Source of the DNA: Trichinella spiralis
Lineage: Eukaryota; Nematoda; Enoplea; Trichinellida; Trichinellidae
Assembly (NCBI GenBank): GCA_000181795.3
Contig: CM012954.1
Span: 8,339,475-8,403,474, forward strand
Reading direction: 5' to 3'
DNA: 64,000 nucleotides
Below the pieces are notes generated by a model. That model made no database searches, was not told where the DNA came from, and worked only from the letters and a program-made list of their open reading frames with translations. This document shows, piece after piece, positions 1-11,680 of this stretch (within the stretch, counting starts at the first letter, position 1; the number at the start of each line of letters is the position of its first letter). Made by a program: the position numbers and the translations under genes.

Positions 1-351
1 CCTCCGGCATGTCTAAAACTTCAGATTTGAAAATTCAAAAATGACCTAGATAAATGGATCTCATCGCAAATCTTTACATTAAAATTTAAACATACTAGCT
101 GCGTACGTTGACAAGAAAAGTTAATTAAACAAAAAATGTTATTTACCAAATGTCTCTGATTATGCGAAATTTGAAAAAAATAATATAACGTGATTATAAA
201 GTTAATTAACTTTCAATCCTTCTAAAGATGAAGTCTTGCCTAATCTTAATATAATATGAAAAACAAAAAGTACAGTTTTACAGTGAAAAATATCTTACTC
301 AATTATTACCTATTACAAATTTCGTTAATTTAATTAAACTAAGGAATAATT

Positions 352-777
352 TCACCCTTTCGAAGTATCCATATCCCTGAATCATAGAATCACGAGAAAT
401 TATCACATTTACCTCTTCTCTTCTCTTGCTCTGCTTCGTGCTTTCCGTGATTTCGCTTTTTCTTTGTTCCATTCTTTAAACCTGTAATAATGATATTAAA
501 TCAAAACTGTTCTCACTCAATTTATCATAAAGTAGAGTTACAACAAGTACAATAATTAACTACTTTATAATTAAAAAGTAACTGTTTGCAAAATAAGTAT
601 ACAAAGTTTAAAAACTATGCAGAAAAGTGGAATTGAAACGTACTGCAAACGCACCGCACGCCGTAGGCCAGCAATCAATGAAACTAAAGCCACGTAAGCG
701 AGCGCGTCTCTGTCGAATAAAAATTTGCATACATTTTCTGGTAAACACGTCCTACTGTAGCTTCTTTTCAGTACCAT
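352..777 (-). CDS. small unrecognised protein, three short exons
   Basis: I do not recognise this gene. Exon 1 is 644-777 (ATG at 777), exon 2 is 413-481, and a possible exon 3 is 352-376. The first junction is a GTACGT donor joined to a TTACAG acceptor and keeps the frame. The product would be about 75 residues: a basic start (MVLKRSYSR), a hydrophobic middle (ALAYVALVSLIAGL, about residues 26-39) and a strongly basic, Lys/Arg/Glu-rich tail, as in a small single-pass membrane or signal-anchored protein. The last intron would be only 36 bases. If it is retained, a stop follows at once and the protein is about 68 residues. Codon use and the clean splice sites support a real gene, and decayed partial copies of exon 1 lie nearby. 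An artefact cannot be excluded. Confidence 0.4.
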
Positions 778-944
778 GAGTAAACAAAATTTTCACGATT
801 GTCAACCTAAAATCACAAAAAAAGCAATATATGTTATGCAATTTTACAATAATAACTATTATGTTATTTACCACCGCAAGTTATCATGGAAATGTTACAA
901 AATAGTATATTAAATGAAGTTGCATATATGTTGGAAGTTGAGGA

Positions 945-1314
945 TTGTAACGAGCTATAGCACCAAAGCAAACAAACGGCAAGACCACGCATGAAAATTT
1001 GCATTTTATCGACTTGACGCCAATCTCAGTGGTCGAATAATTTTGACGTGACTTTAACTTTGGAACTAAATTTATAACTTTAATTAATTTGATTTATTTT
1101 CGCTATCAAATAGTATGTAGATCTTAGCAGTAATGTGATCGTTTTATATTGCAAGCTTGAATCTGTCGGTTTGGCTTGACATTGACGATTGTGAAAACTA
1201 TGCTTGCTTAACGTAATGAAAAGTAGGCTTTGTACTTGTTTACCAGAAATTTCATGCAAATTTTAATGCGTGGCCTTGACATTTGTTCGGCTATGAACTA
1301 ACTATATAGCTCGG
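945..1314. repeat. decayed inverted partial copies of the 644-777 exon
   Basis: Plus-strand bases about 1180-1314 resemble the minus-strand exon at 644-777 and its upstream flank. They share ACTTGTTTACCAGAAA-like and ATGCAAATTTT-like blocks and the GTGGC block further on. Relative to the gene the copy lacks about 20 bases and has an early stop (TTTTAA). A third fragment at about 945-1010 on minus shares the same deletion, so 945-1010 and 1254-1314 form an imperfect inverted repeat with roughly 250 bases between the arms. This looks like local duplication followed by decay. A terminal-inverted-repeat element is the main alternative. Confidence 0.5.
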
Positions 1315-3182
1315 CACAAATCTGAACTTTTGGTATACGTAGCTGCTGTTCAGTTGAACGTACCACAAGATTAGCATTCAATTGTTTGGATTGAAACAAA
1401 TATTGATTGCATTGAAATTTTCATTCTGCACCTTATTATTCATTATTAAGCAGATTTGACATTTTGAATTTTTATTTTCATTTGTGCAAAGTGACAGATG
1501 AAGTATTTACAAAAAAGATGCGCAAGTCTGCAAATGGTACTGTAGTCAAGGCTAGGCATATTGTCAATTTGTAGTAATTATCTTCATACAGATTGTGCTA
1601 TAAATTCATCTGAATTTCAGCATCATTACAACGTCTTGTGCATTATTATAAAAGAATTTTTGTTTCATGCATACAATTTCCATTTGATAACTTGTGATGG
1701 CAGATTTCCATTCTGTGGAATGTCGAGAGCATGTATGTTGTAAGTAAATTAAATACACTGTCTTATTTTCCGCTGACCATAAATTGAATAGAAATATATA
1801 AATTGTTGGTGTAAATTGGATTTCCATTTGCACAATACAATTCGATCCAATTAATATAGAAGAAGAGCACCAAAATATTGAAGAAGAAATTTTTAATTGA
1901 TCATTTGTGCAAATAAAGCGGTAATGTTTTTCTAAGTAGTGATTTAGATAAAATGGGAAGATAGAAAAAGAGTCACAAAAATATACCCGTCCACGGGCAC
2001 GCGTCCACATGAATTGCATTCATGAATGAGTTGGAATGAAACGCAATCAGTCTGGGACGAAAAAATACACATACACACACACACTCTCTCTCTCTTTCTG
2101 TCAGGTGGCTAAGAGAAGAGAAAAGTCCAATAAATAATAACAACGTGTGCTGCTACAATTAATGCTAGTGTGCTAGTTGAACGTAAAATTATTAGTAAGT
2201 AAAAAAATGAATAATTGAAAATAGAATTGAAAAGAAAATGAAAACCCAATAGCGACGTTTGCCGTTTGTGATCAGCTTGGAGCAGCAGCAAGTGAGTGGA
2301 GATGAAGGCAGCAAAACAAAGCCATGGAGAAATACGCCCAGATAATCTTTGGACACACAGATTTGCTTTCTCAATTGGCATATTTCAGCCTCATCACCGT
2401 GTGCGTTGTTTGTTCGCTTTTCAAAATGAACGGCTGGAAAATACCCGACATGAATAGAATGACGCGTTCGTTGCACAGTTATGAAAAGCAACGACGCCGG
2501 AATTGGCAAGCGCCAGCTTCAAGAAATCAGAGATCAAAAATTGAAACAGCAACGAAGCAGGCGGAAATTGAAAAATAACCAAATTACTCATCACAAGAAA
2601 ACAAGAGAAACGAACGTTATGCAAAATTAGCCATGCACGCAACGAAAAAAGAAAAAAAGAAAGGAGCAAATAATGAAGAACATTTGCATCACTTATGCAC
2701 ACAACGTCACAACTATGACAAATGGTACAGTAAAACAGAAATGAAGATAAAATTAAAAATAATCCATGTGCGATCATGGCAGTTGACACCAAAATTAGGA
2801 GTGAAAAGGATTATATACGAAAAATAATAATAATAATAAGCAAACGTCAGCCAACGCAACGCACAGCGAGTGAGTGCCCAAAAGCAATGGCAAGCAACAA
2901 ACAGTACGATGTGCAGAGATGTGTTTAAAATATGAAGAAAAAAAGAAGTCTGCAAATTTACTGTTGCAGCTTTTCGAAAGTGCATAAAGGGAGGAAAGTA
3001 TGGCATCAGGTAGGAGAGAATGAAGACTGGAAAGTCAGATGCCAATAAGTGAAAAAATGCTATTTCAACAATAAGAAAAAGAATAATAAATTAGCAGTTG
3101 TTGTGGCAGAGATGATGATGATGGACTGTGAACGACGAGCAAAGTTGGGCATAATCGTCAAATCACTGAACAATAATTTTGT
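1315..3182. other. intergenic, no supported gene
   Basis: There is no convincing coding exon here. A CA/CT-rich simple tract lies at about 2068-2098. The longest open frames on either strand show no recognisable domain and no splice support. The plus-strand frame 2324-2578 (84 residues, one hydrophobic stretch then a basic tail) is the least random-looking, but nothing else supports it. Part of the region probably belongs to the 3' UTR of the tolloid gene. Confidence 0.5.
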
Positions 3183-6100
3183 TCAGTGAATATATGGACG
3201 ACGACCAGCAGCAGTTCTAGCGAGAAATCGATTGTTCGCTTTTTCATTAATGACCGGCTCCAAAGGTGGTCTAGTAGTAGGACCAGGTTCTTCAGTATAG
3301 ATCAGTCCTTCAACTGGATCTGTTTCAACGTATTCAAATACAAAACCCTTGGCTGTGACGGTATCATCAGCCCTGAAGCGAACCCGTAACACTGGCCCAC
3401 TAGAGATGAATAAATTTGGTTGCTAAACATGGCAAAGTAATTAATATCACTGAAATAGAACAACACAATTCCGAAAGGAAAATAAATTACCTTATTTCCA
3501 CAGTATCTTCCCAACCGCATCGCGTTCTCGGAATCGCCGTCGTAAATTTCGACATAATCATACTCGCAGTGCACCTCTTCTTCCAGTTCAAAGTTGGTAA
3601 ACTGAATTTCCACAGACATCCCGTCCTCAGCCAACAGAGTCCATTCGCAGGCTACACGGTTTTCATAATTCGAGCCACCGTATGTAGCGTGAGAATATAC
3701 ATATCCAACAGTTCTCTCGGCACGAATAGTACCACCGCAAACTGCACAATAGGGAATGAAGAGAAAATTATTTGCAAAAACATGCAAAAGAAAAGAGAAG
3801 CAAAAAGTGAAAGTTCACTTCTCTCACCTGAAGTGTAATGTGCTTGAAAACCTTTGCGCTGAACACTGCTGTCAGAATGGAAAAATAGGTAAAGTTCATT
3901 TTTAGACGAGAGTATTTTTTCAGGTGCCCTTGGACCACAGTAGGTACCCAAACTTGGTGCATCCACTGATGATCCATCGTATACGTCGATTCGATCGTAT
4001 GCGCAATCTTGATGCGGTTCAATTTCAAATTCAATAAAATCCTGCGTTAATATAATTTTTTCATTTCATTTCATTTTACAAGAAAAAGTAAAATACCAAT
4101 TGCAGGCGATGACCAGGAGTGGTGACGAAATGCCAAACACATTCTTTGTCGTTTGGATAGTCTTCAGGATAGCCAGGACTGGTCAACTGACCAAACGCGG
4201 TATTCAGTTCAAACTTGCATCCACCTGAAGGACCTTCCCGAGAATAAAAATCACATATCCCCAAACAGCATCCGAAAAACAAAAAAGAAAAAACCCCGCT
4301 CACCTTCTTTACAATGATGACCGTCATTGGACAACACATAGCCGCTTTCACATTCGCAAACGTACGAGCCGATCATGTTCTTGCAAATTTGTTCACAACC
4401 ACCATTATCAACTTCGCACTCGTCACGATCTAAAATAATCGATCGTCCAATGAGTAATTTTAGATGGATTTGAAAAAAAAAAATTTCTAATGATCCCAAG
4501 CAACAAAACAGACCGGTAAAATACACGGCCGCAAAGCCACTTTTTTGAACCGAACTATCAGTGACAAATTTGATTCGCAGATGACTCGTTTCCGATGTGA
4601 GCAGAAACTGAGGGGCAATACGACCGCAAAATTGACCGTGCACTTTGGCCACCGCCCCTTCCGCATCTACGCTGGTCACTTTCACATAGTCGTATTCACA
4701 GTTTGTCTACAAGCAATTTGCACAGCATGCACTGATGGAACAATCACAAATTATTCGAATTTTTATACCAAAACTCCTTCTAAATCGAAATGAGTAAAGT
4801 TGAGAAAGATGCGATACTGAGAATGGGCTTTGATTTCCCAAACGCAACGCTTTTTGTTCGGATACAAGTTTGGAAAATTTGGACTCGTCAAACTTCCATT
4901 TTCGCCTTTCAAATACCCACCGCACGCATCTGCAAGACGAACAAAAAGCAATTATTATTAAAGGGGGAAAGTAATGGGAAAAAAGATGTTCATTTGAAAT
5001 TCACCTTCGCAACTTTTGCCATCACTGTGAAGCTCATAACCAATATCACATTCGCAACGATAACTGCCCAGCGTATTCACGCATTTGTGATGACAACCGT
5101 GATTTGTAGTTTTGCATTCATCGAATTCTGACAAAAAGAAAAACAAGAGATAAAATTTTGAATGGATGCAACTCCAAACCAACTACAAGATTCGCTGCGG
5201 TTTTTTAATTTACCTTTGATAAAGTTGAACGAAAATCCATATTTCTCCACCGAAGCATCGCTAACGAAACGGACGCGCATTTTATTGGTCGTCGATTTAA
5301 TGTTCTCCGGAAGCGAGTAGCCACAAAGGCGAGCAATTAAAGGTGAATCTTCATCATGGCCATCACGAAATTCCAAAAAATCATAAATACAATCTTCATG
5401 TTGTTCTAACTAAAGAACAGTACTGTATAAAATAAAGCAAAAGAAAAATTCTCATAAATGAAATAAAATAAAATCTAAGCACTTGGAACATTGTGAAAAT
5501 TATTGCCACTTGATACTCTTCTGGAACAGTGATCGTCCAAACGCAGTCGCTGTTTGGTGTATAATCGTATGGATAATTTGGATTCTCTATGACGCCACTG
5601 TCGGCAGTGAAATTTCCACCACAATGAACTTAAAATATTCAAAAAAATATATGCATGTATACACAGAAAATATAAGTAAAACAACGATAATAAATGTATA
5701 TACAGATTCAACTAAAGTTTGTGGAAAAAACAAAATTACCATGATAAACTGCAGCAAATCCGCGTTTCTTTTTCTTTTCTTTTAACAAATTCTTTTTTGG
5801 TATTTCTTCTGCTGTCGCTTGATACTGTATCCATAATCTGTTCGATTCACTTGAAATCAGTATTGGTTCGTTGAAACGTCCACAATAACGACCTGAATAC
5901 AGTTGAAAATATCAGTAGTTTCAAGTCAAATTATATGGAATGAAAATTTTTTCTATTTTAATGTAATTCCTTTTACCAATTAAAGGGGATTTGTTGTGAT
6001 GACCATCACGCACTTCGATGCTATTTTCAGGTCCACAATCAACATTCTCTGGCAATAAAACTGAGGTCAAATTTAAAATTATTCGATGACCCTTTGGTGC

Positions 6101-9100
6101 GTTGATCCGCCAATGACAAAGCAACGCATCGTTGTGTTTTGCTTTGCTATCGTAATCTGGAGAAGCAAAGCTACCACTTTCTTCTAGAAATGTCTGCCCA
6201 CATTCTGAAAGTATAGCATCATATCAACTGTGGAATAGTTGAATTACTTTCACAGAAATACAAAACGACGAAATGAAATTATTTTGGTATTTTATATTTT
6301 GTTGAAATAATCTAAACTGACACATTAAAAAAAATCGTTCGATTGACTCTTCTTATAGCAACAGCTTAAACTGCAGACATTTCAATGAAAATAAAATAAA
6401 ATAAAATAAAATTCATCATCGAAAACAGAAATTTAAACTGCTTTCAAATATATATACATATATATAATTTGAGGCTGCTTGCCCACTCTGCTGCCAAAGA
6501 GAAGATTGAAAAACACAAAAAGCAAAATTTTTAAAGAACAAAAAAACAAATGCAAAAAAATAATAATACTTACTGGAACATTTGTAAAGTGAATTGGTTT
6601 GAATGATGTCTCCTGGACTGAGTCGGATGCGTTGGCCAATTTCAGGCCTTTCCAAAGTGACAGAGTCCGGCTTGGGCAAAATCGTGTCCAGATACATTGC
6701 CCTGGAGAAAGTATCTCGAGCGTAGTGCATAATGCTAGCGAAATCGTAGCCTTGGCCGAGAGAATTCACTTCGGATGATTTAAGCTTTTCAAAATTGTAA
6801 TCTTGACCTGAAATGAAACGAAATGAAAAATGAAATCAACTTCAACTGCAAGAAATTATCAATTTTACAAACCTTGTTGAATGTTCTTGTAAAAGATATC
6901 TACAAATTGATCTCTATCGGGTCTGGTATGCTCGTGCCAGAATCCGACAACATGGCCCAACTCGTGCACAACAATGCCAAATTTGTCACAATTTTTTCCA
7001 ATAGATATCGCTTGTGGACCTTCACCACGTTTGCCCACAAATGAACAGCACCTTAAAATAAGAAACAAAAGAAAACCAAATCAAAATATACCAAATTAAA
7101 CTAACAAACTACACGACAAATCATTACCCACAGTCGGCTATTGTAAATACGATATAGCTGAAATCTTCCGAAGTACGAGGAACGAATGAAAGACAAGTGT
7201 AATTTTCCCAATGATTCATTGCACGCCGAAAAAGAGCATGGTGTTCACCTTCAATTTTGCAAACACTTAATTAATGATTGTATTTCTGAAATTTTTCTTT
7301 AATTTCCATGCTAACAACAACAATTTTTCCACAATTAAAATAACTTTTGCTTAATTATAAATTATTTTTAGCACATTTCAATAAAAAAAACCAAATAGCA
7401 AACATTATTCTAATGAGATCAGCGAACAGTGCAGCTCGAGCTCAATAAAAACTGACAGATGATCAGGAAATTTTTCAAAAAAAAATCAAACATTAAATGA
7501 ATCTGAATCGAATTAATTATTGTAATTTGTAAAACTTCCAAGTGAAAAAATTTGTAAAAATTTACCACTAAAATTTGCCAATATTTCATAAGGAATGACA
7601 CCATTTTCCCACAAACGTTCAGATCTGGCTGTAGCAGCGCGTCGTACTCTTTTCCGATTTCTTCGCTTAATATTAGTACAACTGCAAAAAGTAAAAAATT
7701 TGAAAACAATGAAATCTGCAATATTTTCTTTTTCCACTTTTGAAATTTAAATATTCAAATTTTAATCGAAGTAAAACCATACCTGCTTTTCTTGTTGTCG
7801 TCGTTGTTGCACGATCTGCTGTGGTGACGACGATGCAACCTTTGCAATTGCTCACTGTTCGATTGGGCGGTGGTCTTATTGTCAACAAGAGGCATCGTCG
7901 TCTTCTTCTCCTTCTTCTGATGATGATGATGATCTTCCATTGCTAACGCTGTTTTCGACAACGCAACACTTCTGAGGTGACGAATTTCGTTCACCTCTTC
8001 ATGCGTCAAAGCTATATCCGCCAAAAATCCACCTAGATTAAAAAAAAATTGATAAATGAAAATTCTCATCCAAAAAAAGTCACGTTCGAAGAAATGAAAG
8101 AATTGAATTTGAATTATTGATTTTAAATTGAACATGATCGCCGGCAAGAATTTAATTCGAAATAAATCTAAAGTGAACAATTGAAACTCGTGCTACATTT
8201 GCCAACGTCAGTCGATCAGGATTCGTTCGTCTGTGGCAGTTTTATTTCAATTTATTAAATCCGCTTCATTTAATTTCAGTTGAACAATTTCAACCTTTGA
8301 TTTGTGGCAGCATTTTGTGACAATAATTCAGTATTAGATTTGAAATTTATCATTCTGGCAGTCGGTTGTTAAATGCGCTGCTAAATCGAAACAATATGTC
8401 AAATCGAATAAAGTTGCGGTTATTCATTTGGAACAATCAAAATGTACATATTCCAATTTGCGTTCAACAGAAGAACAATTTCAAAGTAGCCGCATGTGAA
8501 AGCAACATAAGAGCAAACTTTCTTAAGTTGAATTGTTTTCCCCTGTGTTTCCCTTTTTCACTGAATATTGTAATAATAATAATAATAATTTGAAGAAACA
8601 TAAATAAATAAATAAGCCAAGTTAAGCAATTACTGTCAAAGTTGATAAAGTGAAATCGGTCATCAAATGGTAAAAGTGTGTGGTGTGTGGTTTGCTTTGG
8701 TCAGGCTTTTCATGTTCTGAGCCCAAAAAAAAGACAAAACCAGTCCAGGCATCATCAATGCAACCAACAACCCCTGAAGGGAAACAGTAGAACAATATCT
8801 GCCCACAAAAGGTAGAGCCCGGTTCGGTTAGAGGCCGCCCTTTACAGATTTTCCGCCTGAATTGCACGCGAAAAATGAACAGCAAACGATGAGAAGAAAA
8901 TTTCTTTCCTTTTAATACCCGCGCTCTCAACCGACCAATTATATTGCAATCAATTGGACCAGTGAGAAATGTCATTTTACATCAGAAGAAAAACTGAACC
9001 CTTGGAAAATGTTGGAAGATCGATTTTGAAGAAATTGCATCAAAGCGGCCAGTTTTTATACAAGCTAACCATACATGACCGACCAACCACACTGATAGCC

Positions 9101-10124
9101 GGCTTAATTTCAGGCAGGGGTTAATTTTCAATTTCACCATTGACAACCACAGAGGCAACAACGCACTTGTAAGCTTCAAATTCAATAATATTCTTACACT
9201 GATCATCTACTCTGTGAGAAACACCACTTCCACCTACTTTATTATATGTATTTTTTTTCCTTTTCATTCTCTACAAGATTGGCCAAACATTTGATCAATT
9301 ACGGTATTTGGGAAATGATTCAAAAATGAAAAAATTAATTTAAATGAATTCCTTATTTTCTCTCGAACTTTTTAATCACCTCTCAACGTAGAGTACAGAA
9401 ATAAGAAAAAGATAAAGATAACAAGTGCTTCCTCATTGAATAGCTGTGTATATGCAAAATTTGTTCACATTATGAATGATTATTAGAAAAACTTCAACAA
9501 CCAAATGTAATTCGATTAACAGTTTAATGTACTTTTCACTTCATCCCCTCTCTTACCTAATCTACGACGATTGTTCACAAAAAATTATACAAGAAAAGAA
9601 CGAGTATAATAAAACAAATAAAATGCGTTTGGAGAAAAGTAGGCAGAAATGAAAACCACAAAAAAAGCAACCACCACCACAGTAAGAAGATGACTGACGT
9701 GCTGTAAAATTTGCATCACGCCACCGAAAATTTGGGGAGAAAAAAACGTCACATGAGCTTGTTTTATCGAACTGTCAAAGCGTGTTGTCAACACAAAAGA
9801 AAAAATTTTTAAATTCACTATCACCCTCTCTCAAATAATAAATAATAAAACTGAGAATGATCAGTGCTAAATTAAAAGCAGATCAAGGGGATTAATTTCA
9901 AAAAAAAAAGATCAACGCGTGAAAATGCAAATTTCTTTCTTCTACGTGTACGTACCTGCTTTGCAGACGTCCAAGTACAAGTCGTTCGAACTGAGATATG
10001 GAAATCGTAATGTCAACAATTCGTCCATGGTCCATTTTCTGCTTTGACCAACAACAGCCAACAACAACGACACGAACAATGGAAAATTGGAAATGCCGTG
10101 ATTGAAAACTGACATTGACAGCAT
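3183..10124 (-). CDS. tld: tolloid/BMP-1-like astacin metalloprotease
   Basis: This is a secreted procollagen C-proteinase/tolloid-type zinc protease, known in animals for cleaving BMP antagonists and matrix precursors. Eighteen exons join in frame to 1075 residues: 9956-10124, 7783-8032, 7566-7681, 7128-7248, 6873-7051, 6574-6807, 5977-6204, 5740-5892, 5483-5628, 5214-5409, 5005-5127, 4769-4929, 4514-4706, 4304-4429, 4097-4224, 3828-4041, 3491-3741, 3183-3422. The order is signal peptide, [12 protein letters not shown] propeptide motif, His-rich stretch, furin-type site RKRVRR, astacin domain ([13 protein letters not shown], the tolloid Cys-rich loop CGCC, Met-turn SIMHYAR), then CUB-CUB-EGF-CUB-EGF-CUB-CUB. 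That is the full BMP-1/tolloid layout. CUB1 has an unusual Lys-rich insert near 5760-5800. A second in-frame ATG at 10115 could also start translation. The identity is secure. Confidence 0.95.
8033..9955 (-). other. intron 1 of the tolloid gene
   Basis: This 1.9 kb intron separates the signal-peptide exon from the propeptide exon. The join rebuilds the [12 protein letters not shown] motif, which fixes the phase. It contains an AAT repeat at about 8574-8589 and no open frame that looks like a gene. Its length relative to the other introns of this gene would suit regulatory sequence, but I cannot point to a specific site. Confidence 0.8.
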
Positions 10125-10730
10125 GATGATGATGATGATGATGAAAATGTTCAGATGTTATAAATAATTTTGTCGTGAACGTTCACAGAATATGCAAATA
10201 AAGATGAAAAGAACAATTCAGCAAACAATGCTGCTGCTTCACTGCGGTCGAACAAAAAATGCCAAGCCGCTTTATTAGTCGGAGAAAGGAAGTTTGTTAA
10301 AATATTTTCTCCACAATAATTTCTTGTCCTCGCTGTCCAGCCAAAGCTAATGATAGAAAAATAAATAAAATAAATAACTGCATAATAAAATTTCAAATTA
10401 AATTTACAAGTGAAAAAAAAAATATAAAATGAAACAAATGAACAAATAAACTTTAATATCAAATTAGTGATGATCAAGTAAAAAAAGAAAATGACGCGAT
10501 ATAAGGAAAATTTGGAAAATCCTCCTCACTCACACACATACATACACACAACACGGTTGATTTGGAACAAGTGGAAATAAAAATAATAATTTATTTGAGA
10601 ATAAAAATCACAAAATAACAATAATAATAATAAAAAATAACCAATGATGACGTTGCTGACCTAGCCAGGGTCGACAGCGGCTCATTTCCATTGTCTTTCA
10701 AAAGCTAGGCTAACAACAGGTGCTCAACTT

Positions 10731-10756
10731 ATAATAATAATAATTATTATTATTAT
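10731..10756. repeat. 26-bp perfect AT palindrome
   Basis: Thirteen bases of ATA-type triplets are followed by their exact reverse complement, giving a perfect two-fold symmetric sequence that could form a hairpin or cruciform. It is probably a trinucleotide microsatellite that has inverted. Confidence 0.85.
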
Positions 10757-11662
10757 TGCTCCAATGAAGAAGATGAAGATGAAGAAGAGGAAATATATAG
10801 CAGCAATTTGTCAAGTTGTAATTTTTACCTCTGATCAGAGATATCAGAAAAAAGCAAACCTCGATATAAGCATCAGACCCATGACATGAGCAAAAAGAAG
10901 AACAAAGAAGCGAAAAGAAAATAAAAACGCTTGTGCACTTGCGCGTTCAGTAAGCACAAAACGTTGCCCACGCAACGTCACATTATATTCTGATCAGCCT
11001 CCTTCAAGAATTCACGACTTCAGCGCCATCTATCCACCACTACTCTCTTCCATATTCTCTATTCCTTTTTGCTGCTTTTCTATTCAATATTGAAATTCAT
11101 TTTTTTTCAAAATATTTCAATAATTACACATTACAAATAATAATAAATGTACATTTTTGAAAATTAAAAAAAAATAAAACATCTTCAACTCCACTTCAAT
11201 GGGCTGCTTCCATTCTTTGTCTTTTTTCAAAGACAATTCAAATATCAATTTACTTTTTGAATAGAATAACTACTATGCATAAGTATGCTTTTCCCATATT
11301 CAACTGAGATATTGAAGAAAAACGCTCTTCTCTCTCTCTCTATCTCGTTCCCTTTGACAACTTGCGCCACAGTAATCAATCGATAATAGTATCAGTAACA
11401 TGAAAATCTTAGACGGATTTTCAAGATTGACTGACATTCGTCACCGCATCATGCAGAATCAGCCCGTCAAAATGATGACATATGTATCAAATGGAGGTTA
11501 ATCACCAACACCCCCAAGGCCGTCTCATCAGCTGAACACGGCACGACGAATAATTATATACGAAATGTTGTGATGATTCAGAGAAATATTCTTTTTTATT
11601 GTTTCAGAAAAAATTAATATATTTCCCATTAAATATACACACACTGGCAACATTAACTTCAT

Positions 11663-11680
11663 CACACACACACACACACA
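11663..11680. repeat. CA dinucleotide microsatellite, nine units
   Basis: A pure (CA)9 run in intergenic DNA. It is likely length-variable between individuals. Confidence 0.9.

Noticed and set aside
715-1265. Conserved CTGGTAAAC block considered as a spliced-leader RNA gene
   Set aside because: The block lies in the coding exon of the small gene and its decayed copies. No Sm-site and stem-loop arrangement was convincing.
1606-2019. Open frame of 137 codons on minus
   Set aside because: AT-rich composition, no domain, no splice context; typical of chance frames in this region.
2109-2827. Several overlapping open frames on both strands
   Set aside because: They overlap one another on opposite strands with no family signal. 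The plus frame at 2324 has a hydrophobic stretch and basic tail but nothing else in its favour.
8622-8975. 117-codon minus frame inside tolloid intron 1
   Set aside because: Exons on either side join perfectly without it and it has no recognisable content.
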